Assembly: GCA_015039315.1 (NCBI GenBank)
Contig: WIDE01000185.1
Coordinates: forward strand, 1,755-41,268
Reading direction: 5' to 3'
Source of the DNA: Clavulina sp. PMI_390
Taxonomy: Eukaryota > Basidiomycota > Agaricomycetes > Cantharellales > Hydnaceae
Length of the DNA: 39,514 nt
Both the position numbers and the translations under genes were made by a program. The notes under the pieces were generated by a model. That model was not told where the DNA came from and did not search any database. It saw only the letters and a list, made by a program, of their open reading frames with translations. This document shows, one piece after another, positions 11,461-21,576 of this stretch (position 1 is its first letter; each line of letters starts with the position of its first letter).

Positions 11461-13301
11461 ATGTCTGGTCATCAGAACCCGCACCTGTTCCTTGGCAGTG
11501 GTCACCAAGGGGCAGCACCCTACGTGATTTATGCTTGTACGCCGGCTATTGTCTCTCCAGGCCTCTTGGACATAGGACACTGACTGCCGGTTTTGCAGAT
11601 GGCGACACAACAGGGCCTGATGGTTTGCCCACTGCTGAGCAACCGCGCCCACTTGTTCAAGGTACAATGCATTGGGACCACCGACATATCGGTACTTTCG
11701 ACCCTCCGCCCACGGGCAATATTGTCAACCCCGCATTTAGCACAACTACACTGAACCCAGCTGTACTCCACCAAGTGCCACAGCAGCCACAAGCGATCTA
11801 CTCCTTCGCTGATCAAGATGCAAATGTTGCTTTCGGATACTACCCGATGAATGCGAACGTGAGCACAAGTAATGTAGAAAAACAAGATCAACAAAAGGCT
11901 CACTGGCCCGCTTCATCCTATAGGTCATGGCGCCGGTCCCTTCCACTTCCTACAGGGAAGAGGCCCAAGCTCCTCAATTTGCGGCTGGGAAGAATGGCGC
12001 GGCTGCTCTAGCTCACCCTGGTCCTGCGAAGGCCGTGGATCATGACCTGCGGATAGATGGTGCAGCTTATAACGCGTACGGTTTCTTGGGGTCCCGGTCC
12101 GCCGAGTACGCCAATGGTGGCGTAACGCAGGGCCCATCCCCACAAGCATGGCACCCAGCTACCCCTGAACCACACATTAGCATGCTGGCATCTATCCCGG
12201 CTCCAAGACAGCTGGAGCAGCCTCACACTTCCTCAGGTTGGTCATACGGTGGTCCCCTCTCCCCAACGACCTCTAGCTTGGCTTCCCCTTCCCGCCCTAA
12301 AGCCGCGCAAGGGCGCGGGCGTCGTGATCGCGCAGCGAGGGCATACTCCGTCTCAAGTGTCCAGCCCTTGGGTGCGAACGAGATTCACGTTGTTAGAAGC
12401 CCTAGTGGAAGCGCTCAATCGTCAAGCACATCCCCTCGTAAGAGCAAGGCTGGGCTCTTCAAATCACTCGATGGATGCTGGAACTGTCGGGAAGCGAGAA
12501 AGGTTCGGTTCTCCGCAGCTCGTCCAGATGTGAGCCTCTACTGATATTATCACCTTCAGCGCTGTCCACTCGGGCTCGATGAATACGGCCGGTGCCTGCG
12601 ATGCGTCAAACTGTGTATTCAATGTCTTGGTGGATATGTGAGTTATCCCAGTGCCGTTCACGTTCAGTCTTCACAGACTAATAGTTTCTTTGATATCCAA
12701 GGGGCTGCCAAGGTTAGCAACAACAACTCCTGAAACGAACATGGCTCAATTGAACACGAATTCGCAGGCCAAAAATAGCAGCAAATCCAGAGCCACGCTA
12801 ACCTTACCAATCGTTGGTAACGACACATTGAGAAATACCACCTACCCTCACCTAAATAATGTGCCAACCCCCTTGCCCCACCCCCTTCCCACTTCACATG
12901 AGTTTTATACCAACCATTTGCCGCCCCTTGACACCACCCACTGCGTCTCTGGTCGATCAAGAGCGTCGACCATTACTTCACTAGCATCAGGATCCAGCGC
13001 CCTTTCAGAATCAAACGCGAGCAGCTCATTCCCCGCCACTCATGATGACCATCCTTCTGTTGAGGAGCAAAGTAGCGGCTTTGGTCCAATGGCAGTCGAT
13101 ACAACATACTACCCTTGGATGGCGCAACTATCACTTACGGACTCCTTTCCACATCATTCTTTTGTGTCCCCGGACTACCCTCTGCCGGATACACACGTTA
13201 TGACGCCAAGCGTGGCTGAAAGCTCTCAGAATCTTGCTCGGTTTGATCCTTACCCCCAGAAAGTGAGCCTCGAACACCTAGGTCCTCCCGCCCAAACTTA
13301 A
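11461..13301 (+). CDS. Zn2Cys6 zinc-cluster protein, array member 3 (530 aa, five exons)
   Basis: A likely transcription factor. Exons: 11461-11536, 11599-11858, 11924-12502, 12560-12637, 12702-13301. The frame upstream of 11461 has no ATG, so I chose the ATG at 11461; its short exon joins the next across a 62-nt intron in phase 1. The second intron (donor GTGAGC) removes the frame break near 11860. Residues 1-290 are low complexity with a basic stretch (GRGRRDRAARA). The zinc cluster has Cys297, 300, 307, 317, 320 and 327, ending in GY at 330-331. Its first half is DGCWNCR, and the second half shares the D-x-YGRC stretch with member 4. An extra Cys (325) lies between the last two ligands. 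The intron inside the cluster has the weak donor GTTCGG. Its first ten bases match those of member 2 at nine positions. The C-terminal 199 residues are S/P/T-rich with no known domain. Confidence 0.82.
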
Positions 13302-14773
13302 TCATAAAGCTTCCCCACAGGATATCTTCTTGCCTAATTAGTGATGGCAACTTTTCGCCATGTTTTGGTTAGCAAAGTTTACCCAAGGCTCCAATATTAG
13401 CATGGCGAACACTCCTGTACCCCCTTCAATCCCTCTCCAAATTCTATGGCGCCACTCCTTCCCTCCATACAAACCTCGCAATTCTTCTTCCACCGCGTAA
13501 TATTGAATACCCTATCTGTGATTTGTATGTTCTGCAACTCACTCAACACTTCCTAATTCTTGCTACGAACGATGCCCACTGTCCGCCGGACTTGCTTTTT
13601 CCCTTGCCTCGATCTTAGTTCGTTGCTGTTCCCTTCTCTGGATTGTGCGACTATGGTTAATCCGATATATACGTATTCCTTTTTGAAGTGGAAGCAGACA
13701 ATATCAATTGCAACAACCACAAAGAGTGACGAATTTGTTTGATGACCAAGCGCGGCTGGCATCAACAACTACCAACAAACTGTCCCTGCGCGGCGTTGTC
13801 AATCTCTGAACCTAAACTGCGCCAGCCGAACACAGGGGGCCTATCTTTTGGTGCTTCCTAATTTCGTCGTGATCTGCTCCTCCTCTCATGCCTTCGTCAA
13901 AAAGCGGTGCAAAATGTCAATTGGCGCTTCACAAGTCACGTTGAGGCTCCCCCATTTACGCGTAACCGCTAGACGCCTGTTGCGGGCGTCTCGCTCGTTT
14001 TCCACCTGTGGTGATCCCCACAGATCCGACGAAGGCATTTGAGCGAATGAAACTTTCCAAATAGGGAGATTGTCCAACGCTTGTCGTTCAAGTGTCCCGA
14101 CGCGGCAACGCATCGCTTTGCACTCCTCGCTCAATCGAGTCAGTTTCAGCAATGTGCTATCAATCAACCGCCGATTCATCGGTAATATCTGAAATGCCAG
14201 CTTAATGTGACATCGGCCGTCCTTTCGGAACTATAAGGTGCCGGCCCAGACTGATGTTCGTCCCCAACTCTGAGCCACCTTTTGGTACGTGGGGTTCCCT
14301 GTTGATTCCGGTGATAAACTTATGAACCATTCGCATGTGATAAGCGAGCAGATCATCAACTACCTCGCGTTTGCTGCGTGTGCTGCGTGTTGGGCGGTTC
14401 GGAGTTCCCCTGCATCGTCGCTTCGTGCTCTGGCACGTCTTGTCCCGTAAATGATACATGCAGCTCCCTTGTGACAACCGGAACTCTCTTCACATTTCTG
14501 CACTTCCCAACTGCCAATCCTTGGCCTGCCATCAAGCATCGCTTAGCGGAAATGTTCCCCAAAAATCATTACGCTCATAGTGTAACGGATTCCGGTCGGA
14601 ATCGTGTTGCAAGTGGCCAGTGGTTATTCAGGTGGTAGCCTGCTATAAAGCGGTGCCCTCACTGTTCGAAGGGCGATATTCCTGCAAGATACCTTCCCTT
14701 GCAGGACCGTCGCGACCACCATATCGCTCTTGGCTTGTATTGCTGCTCCAAACACTGTCCTCAACCCTGAACC
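13302..14773. other. 1.5-kb intergenic region between array members 3 and 4
   Basis: No gene is supported. A minus-strand open frame of 97 codons (13886-14179) has a heptad-like, charged beginning but cannot be joined to a convincing upstream exon. A short direct repeat of TGCTGCGTGT occurs near 14370-14392. Confidence 0.45.
14644..14650 (+). promoter_or_regulatory. TATA box of zinc-cluster gene 4
   Basis: TATAAAG lies 124 bases before the ATG at 14774. It is the only TATA-type sequence close to that start. Confidence 0.45.
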
Positions 14774-15750
14774 ATGTACCACCACTGTGAGTCCCTACCA
14801 ATGCTGCTTTCGATTGAGACGTTGACTCATGCTCACCTTTCTCTAGCTCCTGTGTACTCTGGCTATCGTAACCAGGCTCCCGCCTATTCGTCTTATGCGC
14901 CAACTGCTATATCCCCACAGCTTCTCGTCACAACTAACATTTCTGACCCCATCGTCCCCGGGAGTTATTCCCCAGAGGAGGAAATCCCTGAAAGCCCTCG
15001 AGCTGGTCGCAACATCTCTGGGTGCCTGTGCTGCCGTGTTAGACACAAAGTAAGATTTCTACATTGTCCTTCAAATTTGAAAAAACAATGTAATGACTAT
15101 AATGCTGCTCCAGCGTTGTGGACAAGATCAAGATCAATATGGTCGGTGTTCCACGTGTCGCAACTTGAATATCGAATGCATGAAAGGCTACCACCAAGAG
15201 TATCCCCCAGGCCTGAAAGTTGGTATTGTTTTTCTCTGTGTGCGATGCTTTCCCCGAGGCGATGCACTGACGTGTCACTGCCATGACCTCATTTTAGGAC
15301 AAGAAAAACAAAGAGCGATGCCTGGCAGCTATTCGGGACTGGACCAAGCATGCCGCGCACCGTGCGGCACCGCGCCCCCTACCACTGATGCATTTCTGTC
15401 ACGCATCATCTGTTTCGCCATCGCTCCCTTTGCGCTCTCCAGTTGCCGTCGAGGTAGCTACGGACTGGACGACTGCCGATCCTTACTCCTATCCATCATC
15501 AACCACGAGTGACGCTTGGACGTTGATTGGTCCCCCAGAGCTTGAGGGAGATCTTGGCAACCACACTCAATACCTGGTGGATGCCGAAACAATCCGGTGG
15601 CACATGGGCCGCTCCACAGGAGGCACCACGGAGTCGTATTTTGATAATATGACTCCATACAACAGCAGTGAGCACTGTTTCGTTGTAGCTGTGGCTCTGG
15701 TAGAGGATGACATCATCACCAATAAACTGACTTTGCTTCTTGTGGAGTGA
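14774..15750 (+). CDS. Miniature Zn2Cys6 zinc-cluster protein, array member 4 (257 aa, four exons)
   Basis: The shortest paralogue of the array. Exons: 14774-14786, 14847-15049, 15114-15218, 15298-15750. The first exon codes only four residues plus one base; its intron has a perfect GTGAGT donor and a CTCTAG acceptor. The N-terminal region before the cluster is only 63 residues, Tyr/Pro-rich, against about 300-450 in the others. The zinc cluster has Cys64, 67, 74, 84, 87 and 94 and GY at 97-98, with an extra Cys at 66. The intron inside the cluster sits at the same codon as in members 1-3, here with a good GTAAGA donor. The following intron is moved nine codons downstream, after PPGLK, with a GTTGGT donor. 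A basic helix-like stretch follows (DKKNKERCLAAIRDW). This resembles the linker after the cluster in other Agaricomycete proteins of this type. The rest is unassigned. Confidence 0.8.
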
Positions 15751-17236
15751 ATCCTTAGCAGCGCCTCATCAACTTGGTTTCTCCCGTGATAGCACAAATG
15801 ATTCTTACGAGGTACTGCCTCCTACTTCTCGACGCTGTGCTCAGGCGAGCGCTTGCTGATTTTCACTCACTAACATAGCAAATCGCCTTCCCTTCCTACC
15901 GACCTTACTAGGCGGCAGGGTTCTTCATTGTTATTGTCGACGTCTTGTTTATGCTATCTCTACTATGCCTGACTTTCTTCGATATCAAATATCACTGCTC
16001 CTGGGTAGCTCCGATTCTCAAAACACCTACCCCGTTTTTTTTTTTCTTCGCTGCCAAGCATCTAATCCTACAAACATCGATAGTTAGTTGAAGCCGCCGA
16101 AATCTGGTAACTTTCAGACCTGTATCATAGCGTGATACCGTTTTGCTAGCAATGTGCTCGTAGCTATCGCTATTCCCCAATACATATGGTATGTCATTTA
16201 AACTCTTCCCATTCCGGTTTTTCCGAACGGATTTTGTGCAACCACTTGGGTCCACGACAGCCTTGCGCTTCCGCCCCCGGCCTATAGTAATTGTCATTCA
16301 TGTGTCCAATCAGTCAAACCCAAGCGACAGGAAATGCAGTCGGGATTCCATTACATTTCCGAGGCGGTCTGGACGGCTAGAGAGCTTATTTCTCCGCCCT
16401 TCCCACACAACATTCAGTAAGTCTGGCAAAGGTGAGGAGCGATTCCGGTGGATAGGGGTTACCTCAAGCCAAGAATACGGTGATTGTGCGCCTACCGATT
16501 GTACCGCGAGGGGATGAAAACCCTTTCACATACGGATTGCCGACGAATGGACTGGTGGGAATATGGAACAGGAAAAAGATCGGGTCTGGATGCTGCACGG
16601 AAGATTACGCCGATTGCGTATACTATGTGAAGGGATGGGTCCCTTCTGAATCCTCAGTCAAAGCTTTCACCATTCTAAGCGCTCAGAAGGAATTCATTTG
16701 AGTTTGATAGCTTTGACGTACAAGCGAGAACCTTTTTAGCCACCGGAGTTGAAGTGGACGCACGAATTTGAGAGGGAACTCGAATTTCGGGATGATACAT
16801 TGGTGCAATGAGAGCGTTCGGATTTTGGGGAAAATGTCAGCTGGGGATAAGATGGTCACAAACCTCCGTCAAATAAGATACATGTATACAGCACTTCTTG
16901 TGCGTATCAAGTATCTCAGTGTCAATGATAATGATAAACCGGGTTGCACGCGTTGTATTATAATGGACAGGGTGGGTGAGCGAGTTCAAGATACAAGAAG
17001 AGTTAGGGATAATATAGAAAAATGAATTGGAAAGGGACTAGAAGACATTATACTGAAATTACCAGCAGGAACATTGTCCGAACTACAGCCGATACAGGCA
17101 GACCTAAATCAGGACACCAACACAAGATAACCACCGCGCAACAAATAACCAATAACTGAGTGCTGGGTGCTGAGATGATCGGCAGGATGCATGATGTGGT
17201 GGTAATAGAATAGCTGCTGGTTGAGAGTGTTTCCAA
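15751..17236. other. 1.5-kb intergenic region between convergent genes
   Basis: It lies between the 3' ends of a + gene and a - gene. Open frames reach at most about 108 codons (16191-16517, no recognisable product). A 58-residue protein-like stretch around 16525-16701 has no start codon or upstream exon. It holds a T-run at 16035-16046. No gene is supported. Confidence 0.45.
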
Positions 17237-19204
17237 TCAGAAGGAGGTACGGCTAAAGTCGGCGTGAGGGTAGCGTTCCTTCAGCTTTTCGATCACCCAC
17301 CACGCTGGCGTAGCATATGTTATGCACGAGTTTCCCCGCATAGGATCGGATACTGAGGAGTGGAGAAGGCCCACCATTCGGCCAAGGCCATCAAAGATCA
17401 GTGATCCTGAGTCTCCTCTGGCGCTGAACGGACCGGGGAGCCCACTGTCGTCATAAACAGCGATGTCAATGGACTCGACGCCGGTGTCTCCGCGGGTGTA
17501 GGACTCGAGACTGGTACAGCGGCCCACGGTGAGACCTGTAGTGCAGCCATTCTTCATGACCATAATACAGGGCTTGCCATCTCGGTCATAGCAGTCAGGC
17601 TGAACCAGCGATTCATGATCGAGAACTCCATCAATTCTCATCTCCCCATTAGGAGGGAACGTGAATGTCGCTTGGCCCTCATTCGAAAGATGGAACATGC
17701 TGACCAACTGTTGAGCTGAATACTTGAGTCCTGAATAAGCGTACCTGTTAGGCGGGGAGACATAAAAGCCAAGATAAGACGCACCTAGCGACACAACATT
17801 GCCTTTGAATGAATCCTTAAATTTATTGGGATCGGCCACAAAAGTGCCCAGATCTTGGGTGTATTTAGTCTCATTATCGACGCAGAACCTAGGAGCCCAG
17901 TGAACATAGCCAACGTTGCGTTGATCAATGTCGGCCCACTTCGTGATAAGTTGCTCGTAGAAGTTCTGTAGAGTTTCCAAAGATTTCTCCTTCTTCGCTA
18001 GCTCCGCCTTCTTGAGTGCAAGGGCGTCAATATTGTCCGCCGCAACATCCTGATCTTCATTCCCAGATTGGAGAGACAGCAGGGCAATTTCCGAATCAAG
18101 TGTGATAGCATCGATTCCATGGCCAGTAATTGATTCTTTCACAGCACGGAGACTTCGCTGGAGCCCACGGTATCCATTTACTCGAACATAATCAGCGTGA
18201 GCTGCATGTTCAGTAAACTGGAAGTCGACAGAAGGGTTGCGCCTCAAAATATGGCAGCAACTGACGCCAAGAACAGTGTCAATGGGAGCACCGTTTCCAT
18301 CCTTATTCTCATGGAAGAAAAAGGCGACAGTACCCTCGGCATCATCGTTCTCCATTTGTGCTGGGGCAATTGGCATTCCAATAGTAGCGTTGAACGGGCG
18401 GCGCAGATCGTAAGTAGGGTTGGTGTTGTTGACTGTACGCAGGAGCGGAGGGCCAGACAGCTTCTGGAAGGCACCCTCGAACCATTCAACCACTGCGTTG
18501 TGAATTCCATGGGCCCTCAAGATCTCGAGTATAGCGAGAGAAGCTTCCCGTGCATCTCTGACGGTGGTGGTATCAGGCCGAAGCACGATCCACATCGTGA
18601 TGGGCCCTAGCTTCCCGCCTTCCTCTGTACCAAGTGGCCCATAGTGGTAGAATCGGATCGGGTTAATAGCGGAATACTCGATGGTCCGACTTTTCAGCAG
18701 ATCGACAATTTTAGGAGCTACTGTGTGCCAGCACTTGTTGAGAGGCGTATCATAGACACCGCATACTGTCTTTTTGGGGATAGAGGGGAAGCTGCCAGTG
18801 GGAGCGGGGAAGGGATTTGTTAGAAGGTCAGAGCGGTAAAAGAGCTGTGGATGGCCGCCCCCAGCAGTAACTCCATTATAGAAGTTCAGCTTTTCGTATG
18901 CAGAAATAGAGTCAGGGGATCCAGCAGTTGTATCACCGGCAAATATACGTGTAGAAGTTGAGGAAGTGTCGCTGAGCGTTGGGGAGACTTGGACGTTGGG
19001 AGGGTTGCGGCTATGCATTCCCTCGATGCACTCGAGAACGAAGGGACTGAGTTCTAAAAGCGAAGCGGTTAACGCGAGCCGGGGAAAGAAGAAACCAATA
19101 TGAAGAACGCGCCTAGTGACTGTAAGTCTTCCTGCGCAAAACCCTTTTCTATCACAGGTTTGAACTGGCCAGCGTCTTCCACAAGAGGCACAGATAAGTC
19201 TCAT
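17237..19204 (-). CDS. Uncharacterised trypsin-like-fold protein with GDSGS motif
   Basis: One uninterrupted frame of 655 codons. The C-terminal part carries FSARGDSGSLIFDGLG followed by a short hydrophobic strand, the nucleophile-Ser region of chymotrypsin-fold peptidases. Upstream, SCCHILR could be the catalytic His motif, and SEIALLSL looks like the usual Asp motif (D-I-A-L-L) with Glu in the Asp position. A charged, coiled-coil-like stretch of about 40 residues (ALKKAELAKKEKSLE onward) lies between the His and Ser motifs. I know this architecture, ending in ATPAWW and YPHADF, only as an uncharacterised family common in Agaricomycetes; activity is unproven. No signal peptide or membrane segment is evident at Met63. 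The first 62 residues look like translated leader sequence. The ATG at 19018 (593 aa), perhaps after a 5' UTR intron ending near 19060, may be the real start. Confidence 0.8.
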   Translation of the reverse strand: MRLICASCGRRWPVQTCDRKGFCAGRLTVTRRVLHIGFFFPRLALTASLLELSPFVLECIEGMHSRNPPNVQVSPTLSDTSSTSTRIFAGDTTAGSPDSISAYEKLNFYNGVTAGGGHPQLFYRSDLLTNPFPAPTGSFPSIPKKTVCGVYDTPLNKCWHTVAPKIVDLLKSRTIEYSAINPIRFYHYGPLGTEEGGKLGPITMWIVLRPDTTTVRDAREASLAILEILRAHGIHNAVVEWFEGAFQKLSGPPLLRTVNNTNPTYDLRRPFNATIGMPIAPAQMENDDAEGTVAFFFHENKDGNGAPIDTVLGVSCCHILRRNPSVDFQFTEHAAHADYVRVNGYRGLQRSLRAVKESITGHGIDAITLDSEIALLSLQSGNEDQDVAADNIDALALKKAELAKKEKSLETLQNFYEQLITKWADIDQRNVGYVHWAPRFCVDNETKYTQDLGTFVADPNKFKDSFKGNVVSLGASYLGFYVSPPNRYAYSGLKYSAQQLVSMFHLSNEGQATFTFPPNGEMRIDGVLDHESLVQPDCYDRDGKPCIMVMKNGCTTGLTVGRCTSLESYTRGDTGVESIDIAVYDDSGLPGPFSARGDSGSLIFDGLGRMVGLLHSSVSDPMRGNSCITYATPAWWVIEKLKERYPHADFSRTSF

Positions 19205-19981
19205 TATGGTACTGGCGTATGAAGAAAATATTGGAGTATCACCTTCACTGAGGGAATTGGTAAGCTCGGGCCCAACAGTTTGTTCACGATGAGTTGCAGC
19301 AGCTTCCGAGAAGGTCTACATCTGTATATAGCGGGAAATATCAATGAGGTGATATGGCTCACCTGATGGATCCATAGAGGCAAGCTGGGGGTTTAGGCGT
19401 AGTCTGCTGAATGAAACTGCTGAGACAATGTATCACCAGAAGCCGACGTCTCTCTAAACAACGCAAATCATCCTTCCTGGGACCAAACACGGGGCTCGGG
19501 AACGATCGGAAGCAACGCTAGAAAGCACATAGGCGAAGTTCGTCAGTCATGCCCATCCGAGCCATCGGAAGAAAACTAGGCGAAAGTGGAGGGAGGTACT
19601 AGTGCTGGCGCTCCGGGAGGGTATAAAAGTGCACGACAGACCTGGCACCTCCAACTACCCCTCATCAGGTACCTCATCCAACTCACACGGCTCGATCCTT
19701 CTACTCGCTCGATCCCTCGCCCACTACCTTATCACTGTATCGTGTGATCCAATTGGGGTATCTTTATCAAGCTCGGCGCCAGCAAATCGGTTTCGTTATC
19801 TTTGCTCCGCTTTTATCCTCCTCGATCCTCGCGTCGCCATACAATACTTATCTATAGTACTCGCCCTACTATTGTTTCGTTATTGTATATAATACATCGA
19901 CTTTCCGATCGTCATCACACCGCCCTTTTCCCTTGTGCTCTTCCTCCTTCATCCTTGTAACGAACCCCTAAATCCATCGAT
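19205..19981. promoter_or_regulatory. Divergent promoter region between the protease-like gene and urate oxidase
   Basis: This 777-base region serves both genes. It contains a TATAAAA at 19622-19628 and a TATATAAT at 19886-19893 on the + strand. The second is about 90 bases before the urate oxidase ATG and is the better placed. The segment 19660-19980 is pyrimidine-rich, typical of fungal promoters. GATA-type motifs lie between these two elements and are listed separately. Confidence 0.5.
19728..19853 (+). promoter_or_regulatory. Cluster of four WGATAR motifs upstream of urate oxidase
   Basis: On the minus strand the motifs read TGATAAG (19728-19734), TGATAAA (19763-19769), AGATAAC (19795-19801) and AGATAAG (19847-19853). 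All four fit WGATAR, the site of GATA factors of the AreA/Nit2/Gat1 type that activate nitrogen-scavenging genes. They lie 129-254 bases before the start codon of a purine-catabolic gene, where such control is expected. The sequence shows the motifs; binding is inferred. Confidence 0.5.
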
Positions 19982-21576
19982 ATGGTCAAGCTCGCCAACG
20001 CTATCTACGGCAAGGACAAGGTCCGCGTCTTCAGGATTGTCCGCAACGGTGAGTCATTATCTTTTTATTGGTCATTAGTGGAAACTACGTGTGTCGCTTG
20101 CACGCTCCTGGGCTTCAGTGGTTCTGAAATGCTGGCGGATCGCTGGGGAGAGATCTCCAAGGCGCTGCGGCGACTGATTACAGCCGCCGATCGGCGTCGA
20201 TGCTGATGATATGTTATGCGTGTGGCGGGCGTGTTGGCATGACACTGACTTCTTGATTTCTTCCACCACCATGTCGTATATCGTGATCGCTCAGGACCTG
20301 TGCACGATGTTGCCGAATACAACGTTTGCGCGCTGCTCCAGGGCGACGTCGAGACGAGCTTTACTCAAGCCGATAACAGCGTCGTTGTTCCCACTGATAC
20401 TGGTGAGCGTGATACAGACAACATGTTTGATGACAGTCAGCTAAACATGCTTTCTATGCAGTCAAGAACACCACTTATCGTGCGTTATCTTCATCATTTG
20501 TCTCGCGCCCACAAGCATTCATGCTTCTCTCGACCTCGTTGACTGACACTCCCTTCTTCCTGCCACCCACTCAATCTCATCATATATCGCGCCCCAAACC
20601 CTTGCTTCTCTCCGCCCAATCGATCCTGAAAAAATAATGAAAAAACAACAGTAATTGCCAAAACCTCTCCGCATGTGCTCGATCCCGTCCTCTTTGCCCT
20701 GCACCTTGGCATCCATTTTGTCACGACCTATCCGCATATTCATAAATCCAAAGTCACCATTGAGTCTCTCAAATGGTCGCGCATCGCGCTTCCCGGCAAG
20801 CCCGAGGGACACAACCACTCGTTTGTGCGCGACGGCGAAGAAAAGGAGACCGTCGAAGTCTGGGTGTCCGAGTCCGGTTCTGGCAAGACGAACCTGGGCG
20901 CGACAATCAAGGCTGGGCTAAAGGACCTGCTTGTGCTCAAGTCGAGCGGCTCGGCGTTTGAGAATTTCCATGTGGATGAGTACACGACGCTCAAGCCTGT
21001 CTCGGACCGCATCTTCAGCACGGCGGTGGACACGGAGTACACGCTGGAGATCCCGCCCAGTGAGCTGGTGACGATCGAAGGCCTGGCCAAGTTGGGCGAG
21101 ACTGTTGGATATAGGACAATCGCGAAGAACGTCAAGGCTGCGACGCTTGAGACCTTTGCGATAGACGAGAGCGCGTCTGTTCAGGTGCGTGTTTCATGAT
21201 CACGTTCTCAGAATCGATATTGATATTCTGTACGTGCGCGTGCGCGCATTCTCTCCTGATTTCACCTTACCTGACGACAGGCCACGCTATACAAGACGGC
21301 TGAGAAGGTCCTCGCGGAGAACAAGGCGGTGGTCGACATCACTTACCGCCTGCCGAACAAGCACTACGTGCCGGTTGATATGTCGTATTTCAAGTCCCAG
21401 GACCTGGAGAACTTGAACCCCCCTGAGAAGGCAGAGGTGTTCACTCCCCTCGCTGCACCAAGGCAAGATTCATTTGATTGTCCAAATAGCGACACGAGGG
21501 GTTAACGGGGCTTCTCTTGTGTCTATGAATCCATTTCTCCAGCGGATATATCGAAGCGACGATTGCGAGAGACTAG
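19982..21576 (+). CDS. Urate oxidase (uricase), 313 aa, six exons
   Basis: Oxidises urate with O2 to 5-hydroxyisourate in purine degradation, releasing nitrogen by way of allantoin; usually peroxisomal. Exons: 19982-20048, 20295-20402, 20462-20479, 20652-21184, 21281-21462, 21543-21576. Family residues are in order: Lys11 (YGKD), Thr56 (PTDT) and His270 (NKHY), matching the Lys-Thr-His catalytic set. The signature region LLVLKSSGSAF then DEYTTLK is also present. Its length is normal for fungal uricases. The third exon is only 18 nt. The last intron is GC-AG (AG|GCAAGA); the 34-nt final exon then reads G-Y-I-E-A-T-I-A-R-D. The protein therefore ends in ARD and lacks the SKL-type peroxisomal tripeptide many fungal uricases have. 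GATA motifs upstream suggest nitrogen regulation. The start is fixed by the conserved N-terminus M-V-K-L-A. Confidence 0.95.

Noticed and set aside
13886..14179. Minus-strand 97-codon frame with a coiled-coil-like start
   Set aside because: The only upstream link would need an atypical intron of about 180 nt and a weak donor; no family recognised.
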